DNA of 64,000 nt from Dichotomocladium elegans (GCA_025716815.1 JAIXMN010000015.1:372001-436000); one strand, 5' to 3'; counted from the first letter of the stretch, positions 33,527 through 49,282 are shown. The notes: generated from the sequence alone by a model not told the origin. Translations and numbers: made by a program.

Positions 33527-35799
33527 TCTTACGCATCCACAGTACGGTTATCATTTTTTTTCATCTGTATCAACATTACAGGACAATGTCTAGCACTTGC
33601 CCGCTTCTCTCATATCCCATCCTGTGATTTTTATTTATTTATTAAATTATGGGCCAGATATGATAATCAAATTTGTTTTAGGGGAGGAAAGAGGGCATCT
33701 TACTTTCTTGAAGATTTCCCTCTACCTTTCACGTCGATGTATCGACCAGCTACGCAATCGGCGCGTAAAATGATGGTACGAGCATTCCCACCCCCACCCC
33801 CCGAAAAAAGGATCAGGCAGCGTTGTCATGAAGAATCCCCGTAGAAACTGAGCACGGGGTTTGAACAAAACTGGGTGGCTGAGAAGACAGGGAAAAATTA
33901 TATAAAGGACATTTTTTGCACATTTTAGAAAAATGTTGCTTTTTCCCCCTATCGGTTTATTTTATGGAAGATTAAGGTAAAGTAGAGCAAAGTCCTTGGA
34001 ACGGGCGAAGTAAAGAGGGATGGATATCGCAAGATGGCAAAGGATGAGATTTAGCTGGCACCAGTCAGAGATAGAATGATGAAGCCATAAGCTCAGGGTG
34101 TCATTAATATACGCTAGGCGCCCCTGATATATTCATCTTGCGATATCCTCTCGTCTCTCTGGCAGGCAGTGTTGGAGTAGAGAAGAGAAGATCGTGTTTA
34201 CTGATTTATTGTCTCCTTCATTAGGTCTTTTTCTTGTTTCCCTTCCTTTTTTCATATTAATCCAATAAACTTACCGTTTCTAAAAAAAGTTTTTTATGTC
34301 GCTGGTTTCGACCTCGACGCGTTTTCCCTTGTTTTGTTACAATAAACATTTCCATCGGTCCTGCTGTTTATGGCGCTTAATGGTGGTGGCTTAGGCTTTC
34401 TTTTCTCTGTTTAATGGCGAATAAAAAAAAAACCCTCACACGGCACGTTATTGTATGGAGTAAAAGTATGACACGATATGTTGCCAGGCAGCAAGCTTTT
34501 ATGATATGGTCTGCAATGCCCGTTGGTTCCGTATGTGGTGTTAGATAAAAGGAAAGAAATCATTGCGTGAAAGTGATCCATCGGTAGGCCTAGAGTGGTA
34601 TTCCTTTTAGAACTATTATCGATTAGAACAGGGCTACTGTCCTGGTGGGTTCCTTCCCTTTTTTTTTAACCGAGCGATATTCCATTGATAACAGCGGTCT
34701 TTTTTTTTTCGCGGTATTGCAAAGCATAGAAGATTGCTCTTAAGACTCATCTTCAGATGCTTTCCCACGGACCTATCACATCCATAAACTGTTTAATAAT
34801 AAAGCAGTGTATATCAGATCTTTGCATGACCCATGTGGACACACAATTGATGGACTAATTATGTCGCCACGAAGTATGCCATTCTCGTTGGAATGAGTAA
34901 CTGGCGTGCACTTGCCCTGCAAATGCGGTCATTGCTGAGCGCTACCAGAGCAAATGGTACTGTGCATATGCAATATTGATCTGGATAATGGATGTTATCT
35001 CGGGACCCATCGGCGGTATGAGTGCTAGGAAAACACGTGTCATGTTTTAATATCCATTCTCTATATTTCTCTTATTTCATCAAAATGGGTTGTATCCAAG
35101 CAAAATTTTTACGAAAGCTAAAAAAGATTATCCTGAAACCACAGTAAAAAGATCACGTTACCATCCGACTTACTTCTTTTGCGGGGCACTTTAGGGAAAA
35201 TCAGTTGATAAAGAATACAGACATTATATAAGAACAAATCGCATGTTATTGACCTGAATCGTTCTCCCGGACGGTGCTGCAGGTAAAAAAGCAAACGACC
35301 AGTGTGTGCGACATTAAAGGGGCAATAGCAGAAATCTGAAATCCGAATCACTTTTCCAATCTTCATATGACGAATAAAAAGCAGCCTTGGCTTGTGCGCG
35401 GCACCCTTTTTGAGGCAAGTAGAGGCATGGACCTGGGCAGATTCACTCTTTCTTATTGACGGTAATGCACAACAACAAATATAGCGATACCGCTTGAAAA
35501 AGACACGGGTTGAGGGACGGTGTGCGAGGAAGCTCTTTGTTTTCAATTCTGCTGACAATCAGAGGAGGGGTGTCAAGGTCTAATATGCTCGGCTGTTGGA
35601 TGCTATGTATTCGTAGGTCAAACGATCTGCGCTGCTAAAAAGAATGCCCGTTTGCTGGTTTTTTTAGCAAAACAGGCTCCGTTGGTGCTGTGTAACTCGA
35701 CAACTCTTAAATTCAGAAATAAAAGCATGCTCCCTTCTCCTCTTTTTTCCCGCACACATACACAACCATCCACGTACGTCCCCTACATACACCCATACC
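33450..35799. other. Long gene-free interval
   Basis: About 2.35 kb without a supported gene. It begins with an (AT)n microsatellite at about 33495-33523. A minus-strand frame of 146 codons at 35118-35558 has no family signature and is probably chance. The right end must contain the acyl-CoA synthetase promoter. Confidence 0.5.
33495..33523. repeat. (AT)n microsatellite in the 3' flank of the Zn2Cys6 gene
   Basis: About 14 TA units in a row, following a CA-rich stretch, within 50-75 bases after the stop codon. Confidence 0.85.
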
Positions 35800-38260
35800 A
35801 TGAAGACCTTTTCCATTGAAGTGGGTAAAGATCAGCCCAATGCGACCCGCGTCCGTCGCTCCATCCTCGCTGCGGATAATGTTGTCCGCGTGCCTGCCAC
35901 GGACGTTCACACCCTCTACGACGTGTTTCAGAATAGCGTCCGAAGATGCGGCAACCGCAATGCATTCGGCTGGCGCGATGTCGAGCAGATTGTGGAGGAA
36001 GAAAAGGAGGTGGTCAAAGTAGTCGAGGGCGTCGAGAAGAAAGAAAAGAAGGTGTGGAAGTACTTCCAGCTCTCGGGCTACCAGTACTTGACATACAAGG
36101 AGGCGAGCGATCGTGTCCACGACTTGGGTGCCGGTCTTTACGCCCTCGGGCTCAGGGAGCGCGCTAAGCTTGAGATCTTTGCGCCCACAACGTAAGTTTA
36201 GACAAACCAATGGAGTTGTATAACCAACCCCATCGCCTTCTGATTCCGCTCTCCTCTCTCTCTCTCTCTCTCTTTCTCTAGGATGCACTGGCTATTGATG
36301 GCCCACGCGACTTTTACGCAAAATATGATGATCGTCACTGCGTACGATACCCTCGGCGAGGATGGCCTCCTTCACTCGATGAACGAGACCGGCGTCGAGG
36401 CGATTTTCACCTCCGCCGAGCTGCTCCCGACGGTCACCAAGGTGGCAGCGCAATGCCCGACCCTCAAGCACGTCATCTACCATGGGGAGGCGAAACCGAA
36501 GGTTGCTGAGAACGCCAAGGTGGCTCAAGTTGAGAACGTCCTGTCAGTGGACGAGTTGGTTGCACTCGGTCGCCAGCATCCACGTGAGCCACGCCTTCCC
36601 GAACCGGAGGATATGTGTTGTATCATGTACACTTCGGGTAGTACAGGCAACCCCAAGGGTGTCATGTTGACACATAAGAACCTCGTTGGTGCCAGTAAGT
36701 AGGAGGAAGAAGTGGAAGGGCATGTGTGAGTGTGTACCGAGAGTTTCTCTGAAAAATAACACGCACACAAAAATTCTCGCTTGTAACAGTCGCTGGCGTC
36801 AACGTTCTACTTGGCCAGATGATCACCGACAACGACTGCATCATGGCCTACCTTCCGCTGGCTCACGTCCTCGAATTCCTCGTTGAGAACCTGTGCATCT
36901 TTTGGGGTGTAACGCTGGGCTACGGCTCCATTCGTACGCTGACGGACACCTCCGTCCGCAACTGCAAGGGCGATATCAAGGAATTCCGACCGACCATCAT
37001 GACGGGCGTGCCCCAAGTTTGGGAATCCATTCGCAAGGGCGTCCTTGCCAAGGTGAACAGCGCGTCGCCTCAGGCGCAGAAGATTTTCCACAAGGCGTAC
37101 GCCACCAAGGCGTGGCTACTCGAACGCCATCTGCCCACAGGCTTCCTGGACAGAACCGTGTTCGGCAAAATCAAAGAGCAGGTGGGCGGCCGCTTGCGAT
37201 TCGCTTTATCGGGTGGCGCACCATTGTCACTCGAAACCCAAAAGTTCCTCACCGTCACGGTGTGCCCCATTCTTGGTAAGATTTCTCACGCTTTTAGAAT
37301 TAGAGTTCATAGAAGAACGCGGTTTACTAACCCGGCACTCCCTCCCTCTCTCTCTATCTAGGCGGATATGGCATGACGGAGAGTAAGTAGATGATGTATA
37401 TGGATGCAAGATGGTAAGGACATAGTAAACTAAATGGCCATGTTTTTTTTTCCATCTCCACGACGATTTAGGCTGCGGGTAAGTTTTGCGTGTGATGGGA
37501 TGACTTTTTTATTTTTTAATTAAAGTGATCGAAGAAAAAGCTCACACTACTTTTCTAACTATCTAGCATGTGTTCCATCATGACTCCTGAGCAGTTTGGC
37601 TATGGCCACGTTGGCGCACCTGTTCCATGCACGGAGATCAAGTTGGTCGATGTACCCGATGCAGGCTACCTGTCGACAAACGAGATCCCGCAGGGTGAGG
37701 TGTGGGTGCGCGGCCCGCCCGTGACGAAGGGCTACTGGAAGCGCGAAGACTTGACTCGCGAGACTATCACCGAGGATGGCTGGCTGATGACAGGTGACAT
37801 TGCGCAGTGGAACGCGAACGGAACGCTGTCCATCATCGATCGCAAGAAGAACCTTGTCAAGCTTAGCAACGGCGAGTACATTGCGTTAGAGAAGCTCGAG
37901 TCGCTCTACAAGAGTTGTCTGTTTATTGCCAATATCTGTGTCTATGCTGACTCACTGCGTCCCCGACCTGTGGCGTTAGTCGTGCCCGTGGAGCCCGCCG
38001 TGCGCAAGTTGGCAGCCGAACTTGGTGTTGCTTCGCAGGATTGGGAGATTATCTGCAGCGATGCCAAACTGCGAAAGGCGATCCTGTCCAGCTTGCTGAG
38101 TACCGGCAAGGAGGCCGGCCTCAAGCCTGCTGAGATGCTCTTTGACATTTCCCTCTGCCACGAGGAATGGACGATCGAGTCTGGTCTTTTGACGGCTGCA
38201 CAGAAGCTCAAGCGCCAGGATATTACCAAAAAATTCAAGGATAAGTTGGATGCAATGTAA
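35800..38260 (+). CDS. Long-chain fatty acid-CoA ligase (ACSL/Faa1 type)
   Basis: Six exons: 35800-36191, 36282-36694, 36790-37275, 37362-37382, 37472-37478, 37567-38260; 2013 bases, 670 residues. Adenylate-forming motifs are MYTSGSTGNPKGVMLTHKNL (P-loop), AYLPLAHVLE (L motif), the YGMTESCG aromatic motif, GWLMTGDIAQWN and IDRKKNLVKLSNGEYIALEK (long-chain signature). The YGMTESCG region is built from a 21-base exon, a 7-base micro-exon (GC-TGC-GG) and the start of exon 6. The enzyme activates long-chain fatty acids for lipid synthesis or oxidation at ER, lipid droplet or peroxisome. There is no C-terminal PTS1 (ends DKLDAM). Intron 1 contains a (CT)n tract. A residue 70-85 Lys/Glu-rich insertion is unusual. 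Confidence 0.93.
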
Positions 38261-38756
38261 GTGTGACCATGCGGTGCCCTACCCCCTCCTTCACACACGC
38301 ACGTACACAGATAGTTCTTCAAAGCGAAGAGATGTGTGGAGAGCGCTATGTGAGTTCCTGTTGAATTGACTTTGCCTATGCTCTATTAGGAACGCGGCTC
38401 AAAAGGTCTAAGTGGGGGAAAGCGGGGTCACTTGCCATCCCCTTCTTTTTCACGTTGACTACCGAAAAATACCCACCCCATCCGCTTACCACATTCTTTC
38501 TTTCCTCTATTCCAACCTAAACACTTACCGCACACACATTTGTAATCTCGTAAAGAAGTAGAAACACATTTCGTAAAACACACACACATTTTCATATTGT
38601 CTATTCTGTAATGAAAAATTAAACGGGTCGCACTCTTCTTGTTCTTTCCTTTTTTTTTTTTAGTTGGCCCTCCGGATGCATTCTAAGAAAAAAGAAAATA
38701 CTATGTACAAAAAATGATGGGGGGGGTAGAGGCACACAGAACATGTAAGGGTTTTC

Positions 38757-40461
38757 TTATTTGGCCTTGGAGGTCTCGAAATCATGTGCGAGCGCCTTAA
38801 TGGCATCGATGGTCCCGAAAATGCAGCCGATGATGCCAAGGAAGACGGTGAAGGCGCAAAAGACGAGCTCGTAGTATTTCTTGTTCCGCCAGCCGGTGAG
38901 CTTGAGATAGCAGAGGATGGGGAGCATGAAGACGAGGCCGCAGTTGCCCAGCGCGCCGATGAGGCTCATGAAGTCCGAAAAGAAGGGCACAAAGACGGCG
39001 AGGATGACCAGGATGACCATGGTGACGGTGCGGATGATGGCGCGGCCGAGCCATGCGCCCATCTTGCCGAGCCGGGCCTCGTTCACACGCGAGAATTGCT
39101 CAAACTCGAGCGAGAAGGAGGTCGTGAAGATCGGGATCGCCAGGATCACGTGGATGGTCATGACGATTGTCGCCGCGGCCCGGCCCGGCCCGATCGGGAG
39201 CGAGTCGTAAATCGGTGACTGGGTATCGCGACCATAGGCATAGTAGCCCGGCACAGCCGTCAAGAAGTAGAGCAGAGCGCAGGTCGACAGGCCGGCTGAT
39301 ACCGCGTATTTCCACTGATGCGGTTTTCGAAGTGCGTGCTCGACGTCTTTTTTTTTTTTTATGAATAAAAAGATCAGATTCTAAATCTACTCGGCGCTCG
39401 CCAACCACACACAAGACGATTACTTACGAGGATAGGTATTATTGCCACCAAAAGAAAAGGCAATCGTCGAGAGTGCAGTCGGAAAGCCGTGCCAGATGAC
39501 AGGATCATGGATAACTGGTCGGTCGGGGTGGACCGCACGGTCCATGGGGGCCACGATCACCACGACCAGTACGGCGATCATGGTGCATATGGCCCCGATA
39601 GCAGACGTGAGAGTGACCTCATGGAGGGTCTTTTGCATCAAGGACGGGATCAACAAAAATACGCCGACGATAATTGTCCAGATCGGCTGGGTGAGCCTAG
39701 CCGACTGCACGGAGAGAGAGAGAAAATCGCAAACCCCCCCCCCAGGAAAAAGGGTTTATGAATTTTATCATGTTGCGGCCGCAAGAGGGTAAGTTAGGAG
39801 CCAGTGCGTTTTTTTGCCGTTGTAGGTGGCTTGACAAGCCCTTACCGTATGGAGAAGCAAATTGTGCATGTTGCTGCCCGCCAAGACGAGGTATAATGCC
39901 GGACAGCCAAAGAGATTCATAAAGTGAAGGACTGAGGCGACCAGATAACCAATACTGCCAAATGCAGCAGTCCCGACTGCCTTGAAGTCGTGCAGCCGCT
40001 GTCCGGCTTTATAGTACAGACACCGGATCAAGACAATGCCACTGTACACCGCCATTAGATAGGCCAGCATCAGAATCAGGATTCCCAACCATCCGCCGTC
40101 TGCAAATGCTCTGGGGAGACCCAATGTGCCGGTTCTAAAAAAAAAAAAGAGAGAGCAAATACAGTTTGCTGCTGATCAGCGAAAACCCGATCGGATGTGG
40201 TGTGCAAGCGGGGATCGTTTACCCGGCAACGACGCAGACGACATTGAAGTAAGCGGTCATCATGTGTCCTTTGCCATGGCCAAATTCGTTGCAATCATCG
40301 CTGCTTACGCGACGTTGACGTACGATGATGCCATTCTCGTCTATCTCCTCTGCACTGGCGGCATCTTCAATGTTGGACACTTCGACCTTTGGGTGTTCCG
40401 CGACTGGCAGGACGGTCTCTTTGTTTTCAATGACAGATGCCTCGGTGTCGCGTTTTGACAT
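38757..40461 (-). CDS. AAAP-family amino acid transporter (Avt/SLC32-36 type)
   Basis: Four exons: 40461-40223, 40134-39846, 39704-39428, 39346-38757; 1395 bases, 464 residues. A soluble N-terminus of about 70 residues precedes about 11 predicted membrane segments. Segment 1 carries NVVCVVAGTGTLGLPRAF, the G-T-G-x-L-x-x-P signature of the amino acid/auxin permease family. AIAFSFGGNNTYP and HVEHALRKPHQWKYAVS are the conserved TM5-TM6 region. Yeast relatives (Avt1-7) move neutral amino acids across the vacuolar membrane; substrate and membrane here are inferred only. It is convergent with the acyl-CoA synthetase gene, 496 bases apart. The intron 3 acceptor directly follows a T/A-run on the genomic strand. 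Confidence 0.88.
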
Positions 40462-41000
40462 GACCGGACGGAGGGAAGAAGGAGATCAAGGAAAGAAAGA
40501 AAACAGCGAAGAGAGTGTGCGTGTGGTCGAGGCGTAGTAGCAGTGCTGCGGTGATTTTTTTGTTTATTTAATAGGCGAGGGATGGGGTAAGGATCCTACA
40601 ACAAGATCAGAAAACTAACCGGGGAAGTAAGTGATCGAAGAGGGAATACGAATCATTCCCCTTACACGGCGAGAACAACCTTTTGTCAGCCCCGCCCATC
40701 CAGCTCTGGCGTTGTCAAACCCGTGCTATTCCAAAACAATCGAAAAGAGCAATGACCTCAGTCTCTGGCATCGTCTTTTTTTTTCCATTTCAAGGAGTTC
40801 CATTTTTCTTTTTTCAATGGGTCAAAAGAAAAAAAGACAGTTGATGATGGAGGGAACTTCAACCTCCTAATTTGGTATAGAAAATATTCCGAACTGTTCA
40901 AAAGATCCGGGGTAAAACGAGTTTCTATTTTTGGAAAGAAATTGTCCCAATAACAAATGCATTGTTTTTTTTTACCAAGTTTTTATCTGAACTGATTACT

Positions 41001-42502
41001 CTAGAACATGCGATAATCGTTGTTACTCCACTCTGGATGTTGCGTCAGGTATTGGGGTTGCTGTGCAGAGGGTCGCCGGGGCGAGGAGGAAGCAAAAGTC
41101 ATCGTGGAGGGCGTTGATGCGCGCGGCGCGATCGTGGGCATAGGCGACTGGAGCAGGATGTCATTGGATCCTGGCGCGGGGTGGCGAGTGGAAGGCTTTG
41201 TGTCTTCTATATACGAGTCTGTGTCGAACATGGCCATTTCCTGTAAAACGCTCTCTGTCGGATTCGTCGAGGGTTTGGAGGTCCGGCCGAAAGGACGGCT
41301 GCCTTGCTGCTGCTGCTGCGATTTTTGAGGTTCTTCCGAGTGGGGGAGGGTTTCGAGGACCATGCCACAGTTCTCGCAGATGGCCTTGATGGGACGGTCG
41401 GACGACCGGCTTTCAACACGCAGTGCCTCGACCAGGAGGGTAGATTCAATTAATTGGAAATAGACCGTGAATGCCTGTTGAGAAATAATAGTAAGATTTT
41501 TGCGCAAAAAATGAAAGATCAAACTTATATACATCGGATCGGTCCCCGAGATAGTTGGTAATTTTCAACAAATTCATGGCCAGATTGACCACAAATGTGA
41601 AGATAAGGCAGACGAGCGATTTGCGAGCAATGTATTCGATCAGCTGGTGCTGTCGGCTCATGATTGTTTTCGTATGCTGGACATGGATGTACAGCCGGCG
41701 GACAAACATGCCACTAAGGAATAAATTGGCCAACGAATCACTCACGAAGTTGAGGATTAACACGCCACCGCCCCTAGCAAAGAATTAATCGACAGAAGAT
41801 TTTCTCATTAAACTAACTATCCAACCTACCACGAAACCCAGCACGTGTCACCCGGTAGGGGATTCTGTTGTGTGATACTCTGCTGAACTTGCTGGAACGT
41901 GAGCTCGTATGGCCAGTCGGTGAATCGTAGAAGGATAAGTGCTATGCCGACCACCTTGATCCAGACCGCATGACGGTCTTCGAGAATGAGCAGACGCATG
42001 AACATGATGATATAGTACAAGAGGTATGCTACATGCGGGTGAAGTCATTGAGTTATAGAAATGAAACTTGAAAGGCCACACGGGAAATCTTACAAATATG
42101 CCAAAATCTAAGCCGCTCCAACCGAGTGTGAATTGCGAGTCGGTCTGTTTTTATGTTCGAGGGAGTGTGGGAAAGATGGGACTTACGAAATAAGAAGAGG
42201 AAAGAAAGCGCAAGTATGTATTTCAAAGAGGGGAATGATGCCGTAGAGTGTCCGATCGACCATCAGGATAACAACTTGAATCGTATTCACAAGATGGCTA
42301 TTCTGCAACGTTCAGGATGTATCTTTGAACTAAAGAAAAAATAAGCAGCCCCAGCTGCCATCACCTACATGCTTCCTCTAGTGCGTCTGTATAATCGCCA
42401 GCAGATAAACAGATTGCGAATCGAGACAAGGACGGCCAACCAGTTGCCCATCATCGAGAGTCGGTCAATAACACGTATGGCGTATTCTGATAATTCAACC
42501 AT
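41001..42502 (-). CDS. Uncharacterised multispan membrane protein, apparent 1-base frameshift
   Basis: Six exons: 42502-42369, 42297-42187, 42144-42094, 42028-41830, 41773-41533, 41474-41001. I do not recognise the family. Start MVELSEYAIRVIDRLSMMGN; at least six hydrophobic segments, for example YLLYYIIMFMRLLIL, WIKVVGIALILLRF, VLILNFVSDSLANLFL and CLIFTFVVNLAMNLL. A cytosolic-looking tail has CENCGMVLET, a poly-Gln run and Ser/Pro/Thr-rich sequence. The exons sum to 1210, one base over a codon multiple. In exon 2 the frame is sensible up to TLYGIIP, then continues in another frame as YILALSFLFLF. The switch is at four C residues (42230-42233 on the minus strand), pointing to a one-base insertion or assembly error. 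With 1209 bases it would encode about 402 residues. Confidence 0.65.
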
Positions 42503-43145
42503 GGCCAAACTTTCTCGGGTGTAGTCGGCGGAGAGAGCGGGATAGAAGAAAGAAAAGCAAAATAATGGACCCGGGAGGGGATGGAGCGGAAAACTATTAC
42601 GGCGATTCAAGGTGTGTGTGTGAGTGTGTATGTGTGTATGTTCAGGCGGATGATTTGAGTTGTCTGTGGGACAGGTGCAATATTTCCTTTGATCGTTTTC
42701 CGACCTTCCTCCTTCTCTCCCACACTGGTTTTAAAAAGGGGCATCATCAATGGTAAGGGCACACCACATTATCACAACCCCGCCCTTGCTGACTTTTGCT
42801 CTTTGCCCTCACAACCGCGCAGACAAACTCCCCAAGCTTATTTTGAAGGCGGGGGTGGGGTGGGGGGACGTGCGAGTGATTGCACATATTTTTAGCGCCC
42901 TTTTCATTTATTGACATTGCCTGGGTTCTACAGAGCAATAGTAACGTGGTAAATTCTCCCTCTGATCTGTCAGAAATAAGAGACATCACCTCCTATATCC
43001 ATCCATTCACCCGTTACATACTTACGCCCGTGCAAAATATTTTTCTGCTCGGTCGCCAAGGAAGAAAAAAGAGAGAGAGAGATGGATACAGACGGCGCAA
43101 AGCATCGGACTTGCAACCGTTACAATAAGTCCACCCCTCTTCATA
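42503..43145. other. Gene-free stretch left of the MITE
   Basis: Contains G/C-rich and purine-rich low-complexity sequence (42840-42870, 43050-43085). No supported gene. The promoter of the membrane protein gene should lie at its left end. Confidence 0.45.
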
Positions 43146-43317
43146 CAGTGGTCGCCCGTTATAGTGATACCCTCGGTTCCAGGAAATCGCAGCACTATAA
43201 TGAATTATCACTATAACGAATTGGAATAAGCTCTACCTGGCAATTTTGTTCTTCATAAAGTGTATCGCTATAACGAATTATCATTATAATGAATATCACT
43301 ATAACGAGCGGCCACTG
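43146..43317. mobile_element. pogo/Tigger-like MITE, 172 bp, intact ends
   Basis: The element begins CAGTGGTCGCCCGTTATAGT and ends in the inverted complement, ACTATAACGAGCGGCCACTG. It is flanked on both sides by TA (43144-43145 and 43318-43319), the expected target duplication of the Tc1/mariner superfamily. CAGTGGCC-type ends with TATAACGA motifs are typical of pogo/Fot1/Tigger elements. The interior is AT-rich and holds repeated ACTATAAcGAATTATCA-like subterminal motifs in both orientations. It has no open frame, so it depends on a transposase elsewhere. Confidence 0.85.
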
Positions 43318-46068
43318 TACCCAAATGGCACACGCACAAGCACAACACAAACTCGGTGCCCTGTCCATCGATTTACCAAAACATTGCGATGAAAACAAAG
43401 TCCGAAATTTATTCGCTTTTCACGAGCTTTCGTCTGGCCTCCCATCGTATACATCTTTCCCAGTATAGTTCTTGGATAGAATCCTTCTGGGTTGTTTACA
43501 ATGATGATAAACTCGCAAAGCGTTCTATCTTTCAACTTGATTAACCCAAAGGCAGAACTCGTGAACGTTCAGGCGGGATCGGATACAGAAAATAAACAAT
43601 TCTTTTTTGGAGAAATGCTGCAGTCGCACGAAACCTTCTTACTGACGGGATGGCATGAGAAAACGAGGACGAAGTCTATATAAATTCGTCCTTAGAATTT
43701 GTATAGCACAGAGCTAAAATTTCTCCGGAGCACCTGAGGTGTTGCATTGCCGAGGCCGGGGTGGTGGTGATGGTGAGGGAGGCACATCAGGCTCCATATA
43801 TCCCGTCTCTAGCCCGCCACCAAAAAATGAAGCCATTCTTATATATTTAATCCTCTACTACCTCGAATGTAATCGGATTTTTTCTTTTATAATTTTGAAA
43901 AGGTAACACAAATATCTTTTCTATAGCTAATTCACTTTTCTTAAAATTATTGGACTCTATTATGCCACAATGGTGTAAAAGAGATGGCTTCTCTACCAAA
44001 TTTTGCCGCGGGTGTGTGTGTGTGTGTGTCTGTGTATGTGTTGGATGATCCTTCTACTGAACTCAACTTTCCCTCACCCCAGTCTATATTACTTACGCTC
44101 GCTGGGCTCAGAAATAGACAGAAAAAATCGATAACGTGGGACATACTACTCATCTTGCAACACTCAGCATAATTTGCTGCTACTACTATTTATTCACCGT
44201 CGTTTTTGACCTCGAGCATCCACCTGTTGTATATCTGTGGGGCGTAACTTTTTGATTGCTACAGGAAGATCTGATCGTTTAAGGATTGAGGTAACCTTGC
44301 AACATGATCTCCGGAGTCCCTGATCATGTGAGTGCTCCGCCGCGCCGATTAGACGGTGGGGTCTCGAAGATTCTGTTACGCACTACAGTTATGTAAAAGA
44401 ATCTACTATTTCACCTCAGAACGACGTTCACAAGCCAATCTCGCACCCTCATAGTATTATCGTCTTTTTGCCAATGATAATGAGTGCAACAACCCTCAGA
44501 GGATGAAATACTAAAGATTGTGCGTGGTCTATAGGAAAGAAAAGACCGTTTGAATGTCTCAAAAAGGAGTAATGACAGAGTTTGCTTATAGAATGAACTG
44601 TACTGGTACATGTCTGTTTGATGCGGAATACTTGTCACTCTCCATAGTTGCACACCAGTTATAACATTATTTCTCTATGGTGGTACTATTTTGAAGAATC
44701 AAGAGGATGGTAACGCGGTATTGTATTCTCTATATATGGGGATGAGGTACGGTAGAAGCGAAGGCATCACCATAGTGGGTGTTCGCTTAGAAAGAATGTC
44801 ATCTTGTACAATGTATACAAGACGACTACGTCTCCCCCATGAACATTAAGAGTATGCATGGAGCTCAGTGCTCTTTCTCTGCAAGGCACATGCGCGACAC
44901 AGTTATGCAATCTAGAAGAAGATACGAGGGGAAAGACTAGTCCTCAATGTCATGTACCCCAAGTTCAATACAACAATAAATTTAGAAGAGTCTGTCTTCG
45001 TATATTGCTAGTCAGCCAATGGAGCCCTTTTTGTTCGCGGAATATGAGTATAACTTGGCAAAGGATTTTGCCATCATGCTTGTTTGTTTGCTGCCAGCCG
45101 CTGCTGGCTATGTTGTCGTTATCCTGACATGAATAAAGGCATCGAGATCATTTTGCGTGCCTCGGACCGCATCATTGTCAGCAGCGAGGGCAATGTTTCT
45201 TTGTGCTTCAATGACTTCCCATTGTATGCCTTTTTAATAGGAACATTGTCAGCCACCATGATCACACCCCACAAACAAAGGCTTTCCCCCATTGATGACA
45301 ATAGACGAGATTTCCAATGCAGGAAGGCTTTCATTGCGTAATACTATATCATAATGTACCTGGGATGGTACAGGACTTCGTTCATCAGTAGCATATACTT
45401 GATAAAGCCAGAGGCCACTGATGGATTTTTTCGCTGGCAACCCGTTGATAAGTGAAGGGGGTTAAAACACTAGTCCAAGAAAATCGCAGTATGAGGGCTC
45501 ATGATTTCCTAGTTAATAATAAACACATAGGAATGCTTAGCAGAAGGCTCAAGAAGTCACGAATGAATTGCAATCCCCCTAATTTTCCGGCCCTGTTATC
45601 GCAGAATTAAATGCGATAAGCAAGATACTTGGGCCGCTCTCCGTTCGATGAATGGAGGGAGGCACCTTGTAGGCGAGCCGGGGTGGGAAGAGGACATCAT
45701 TTAAGCAATGCAGCCTGCTGTGTGACAACAAATAGGCTTGATCTGCTAACATCATCATTTCATGGCATGTTCATCGGCGCACACGCAAATGGCTCAGATT
45801 ATTACACGCATAAATCGCCTCTATTGAACCCGCAATACTACAGTATATACTGATGGCGTGATATCCATCGAAGCATGCATGATTTCACCGCACCACCCAG
45901 CTCACTTTCGAGCGGAGCCAATATTTTTTCTAGTCAGAAGCTCGCACGACCTTTTTTCCCCTCCCTAATACGCGAGCGCGACCCGCTGCTGCTTTGCTTT
46001 CCCCTCCTCCGTCTCTTTTTTTTTTTTTAGAGAGAAGAGTTCAATCTCTTTCTGTCCGCTCTAAACTC
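43318..46068. other. Repeat-rich, gene-free interval
   Basis: About 2.75 kb without an intact gene. It includes a (GT)n run at about 44014-44030 and a decayed transposase around 44900-45450 (listed separately). Short open frames here show no conserved motif. Confidence 0.45.
44840..45450 (-). mobile_element. Decayed DDE-type transposase fragment
   Basis: The minus strand reads WGVIMVADNVPIKKAYNGKS, resembling the VxMDNxxIHKS block of Tc1-like transposases, with LWLYQVYATDERSPVPSQVH upstream. Frames are interrupted by stops. The match is weaker than for the other relics and ends are unknown. Confidence 0.4.
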
Positions 46069-48755
<2,687 letters not shown>

Positions 48756-49282
48756 GCAAAACCCCCCGTCCGTTTAGGCTTGTTTCTGTTTCTGTTCGTT
48801 TTTGTTTTTCTTTCTACTATTCGCTAGAACATTATCGTAATACCCTTTTCATTGCAATCGTAAGATCCCAAGAAACTTTATTCTTTCTATATCGGGTCTG
48901 CAAGTCATCGTGTATACACAGTTGGGGGCGGGAAATGTTTGAAGGAGACGTGCGAAATAGAGTTTTTTGATCAGCTGTCAACAAAAAAGAGGGGGTCATG
49001 GAGCTTTAAAGTGATGCAGGTATAATGTCAACATACACTGGTTCCTTGCTAGTTCTTTGTCTTTTTTGAAAATAAGGGAAATGGAAAGGTATAGATACAT
49101 TAAAGAATGAACTGCTGTTGCTGCTGCTGCATATTTTAAAAGGAATATATATATAACGACAGCATGTGGGCGGATAAGGAAGAATGGAGAGAGCAAGTGG
49201 GTGAAGTGGGAAGAAGGGAAGTATACCTCGATGATGCAGTTGCGTGTAGATGAAGCGGAGAGATAAGGCAAAGTTTACGAGT

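Noticed and set aside
35118..35558. Minus-strand frame of 146 codons
   Set aside because: No hydrophobic, domain or compositional signature, no credible splice partners; likely chance in AT-rich DNA.
35713..36288. Minus-strand frame of 191 codons
   Set aside because: Antisense to exon 1 and intron 1 of the acyl-CoA synthetase; no family signature.
38784..39218. Plus-strand frame of 144 codons, rich in Asp/Glu/Gly
   Set aside because: Antisense to the last exon of the amino acid transporter; composition mirrors the GC-rich membrane segments.
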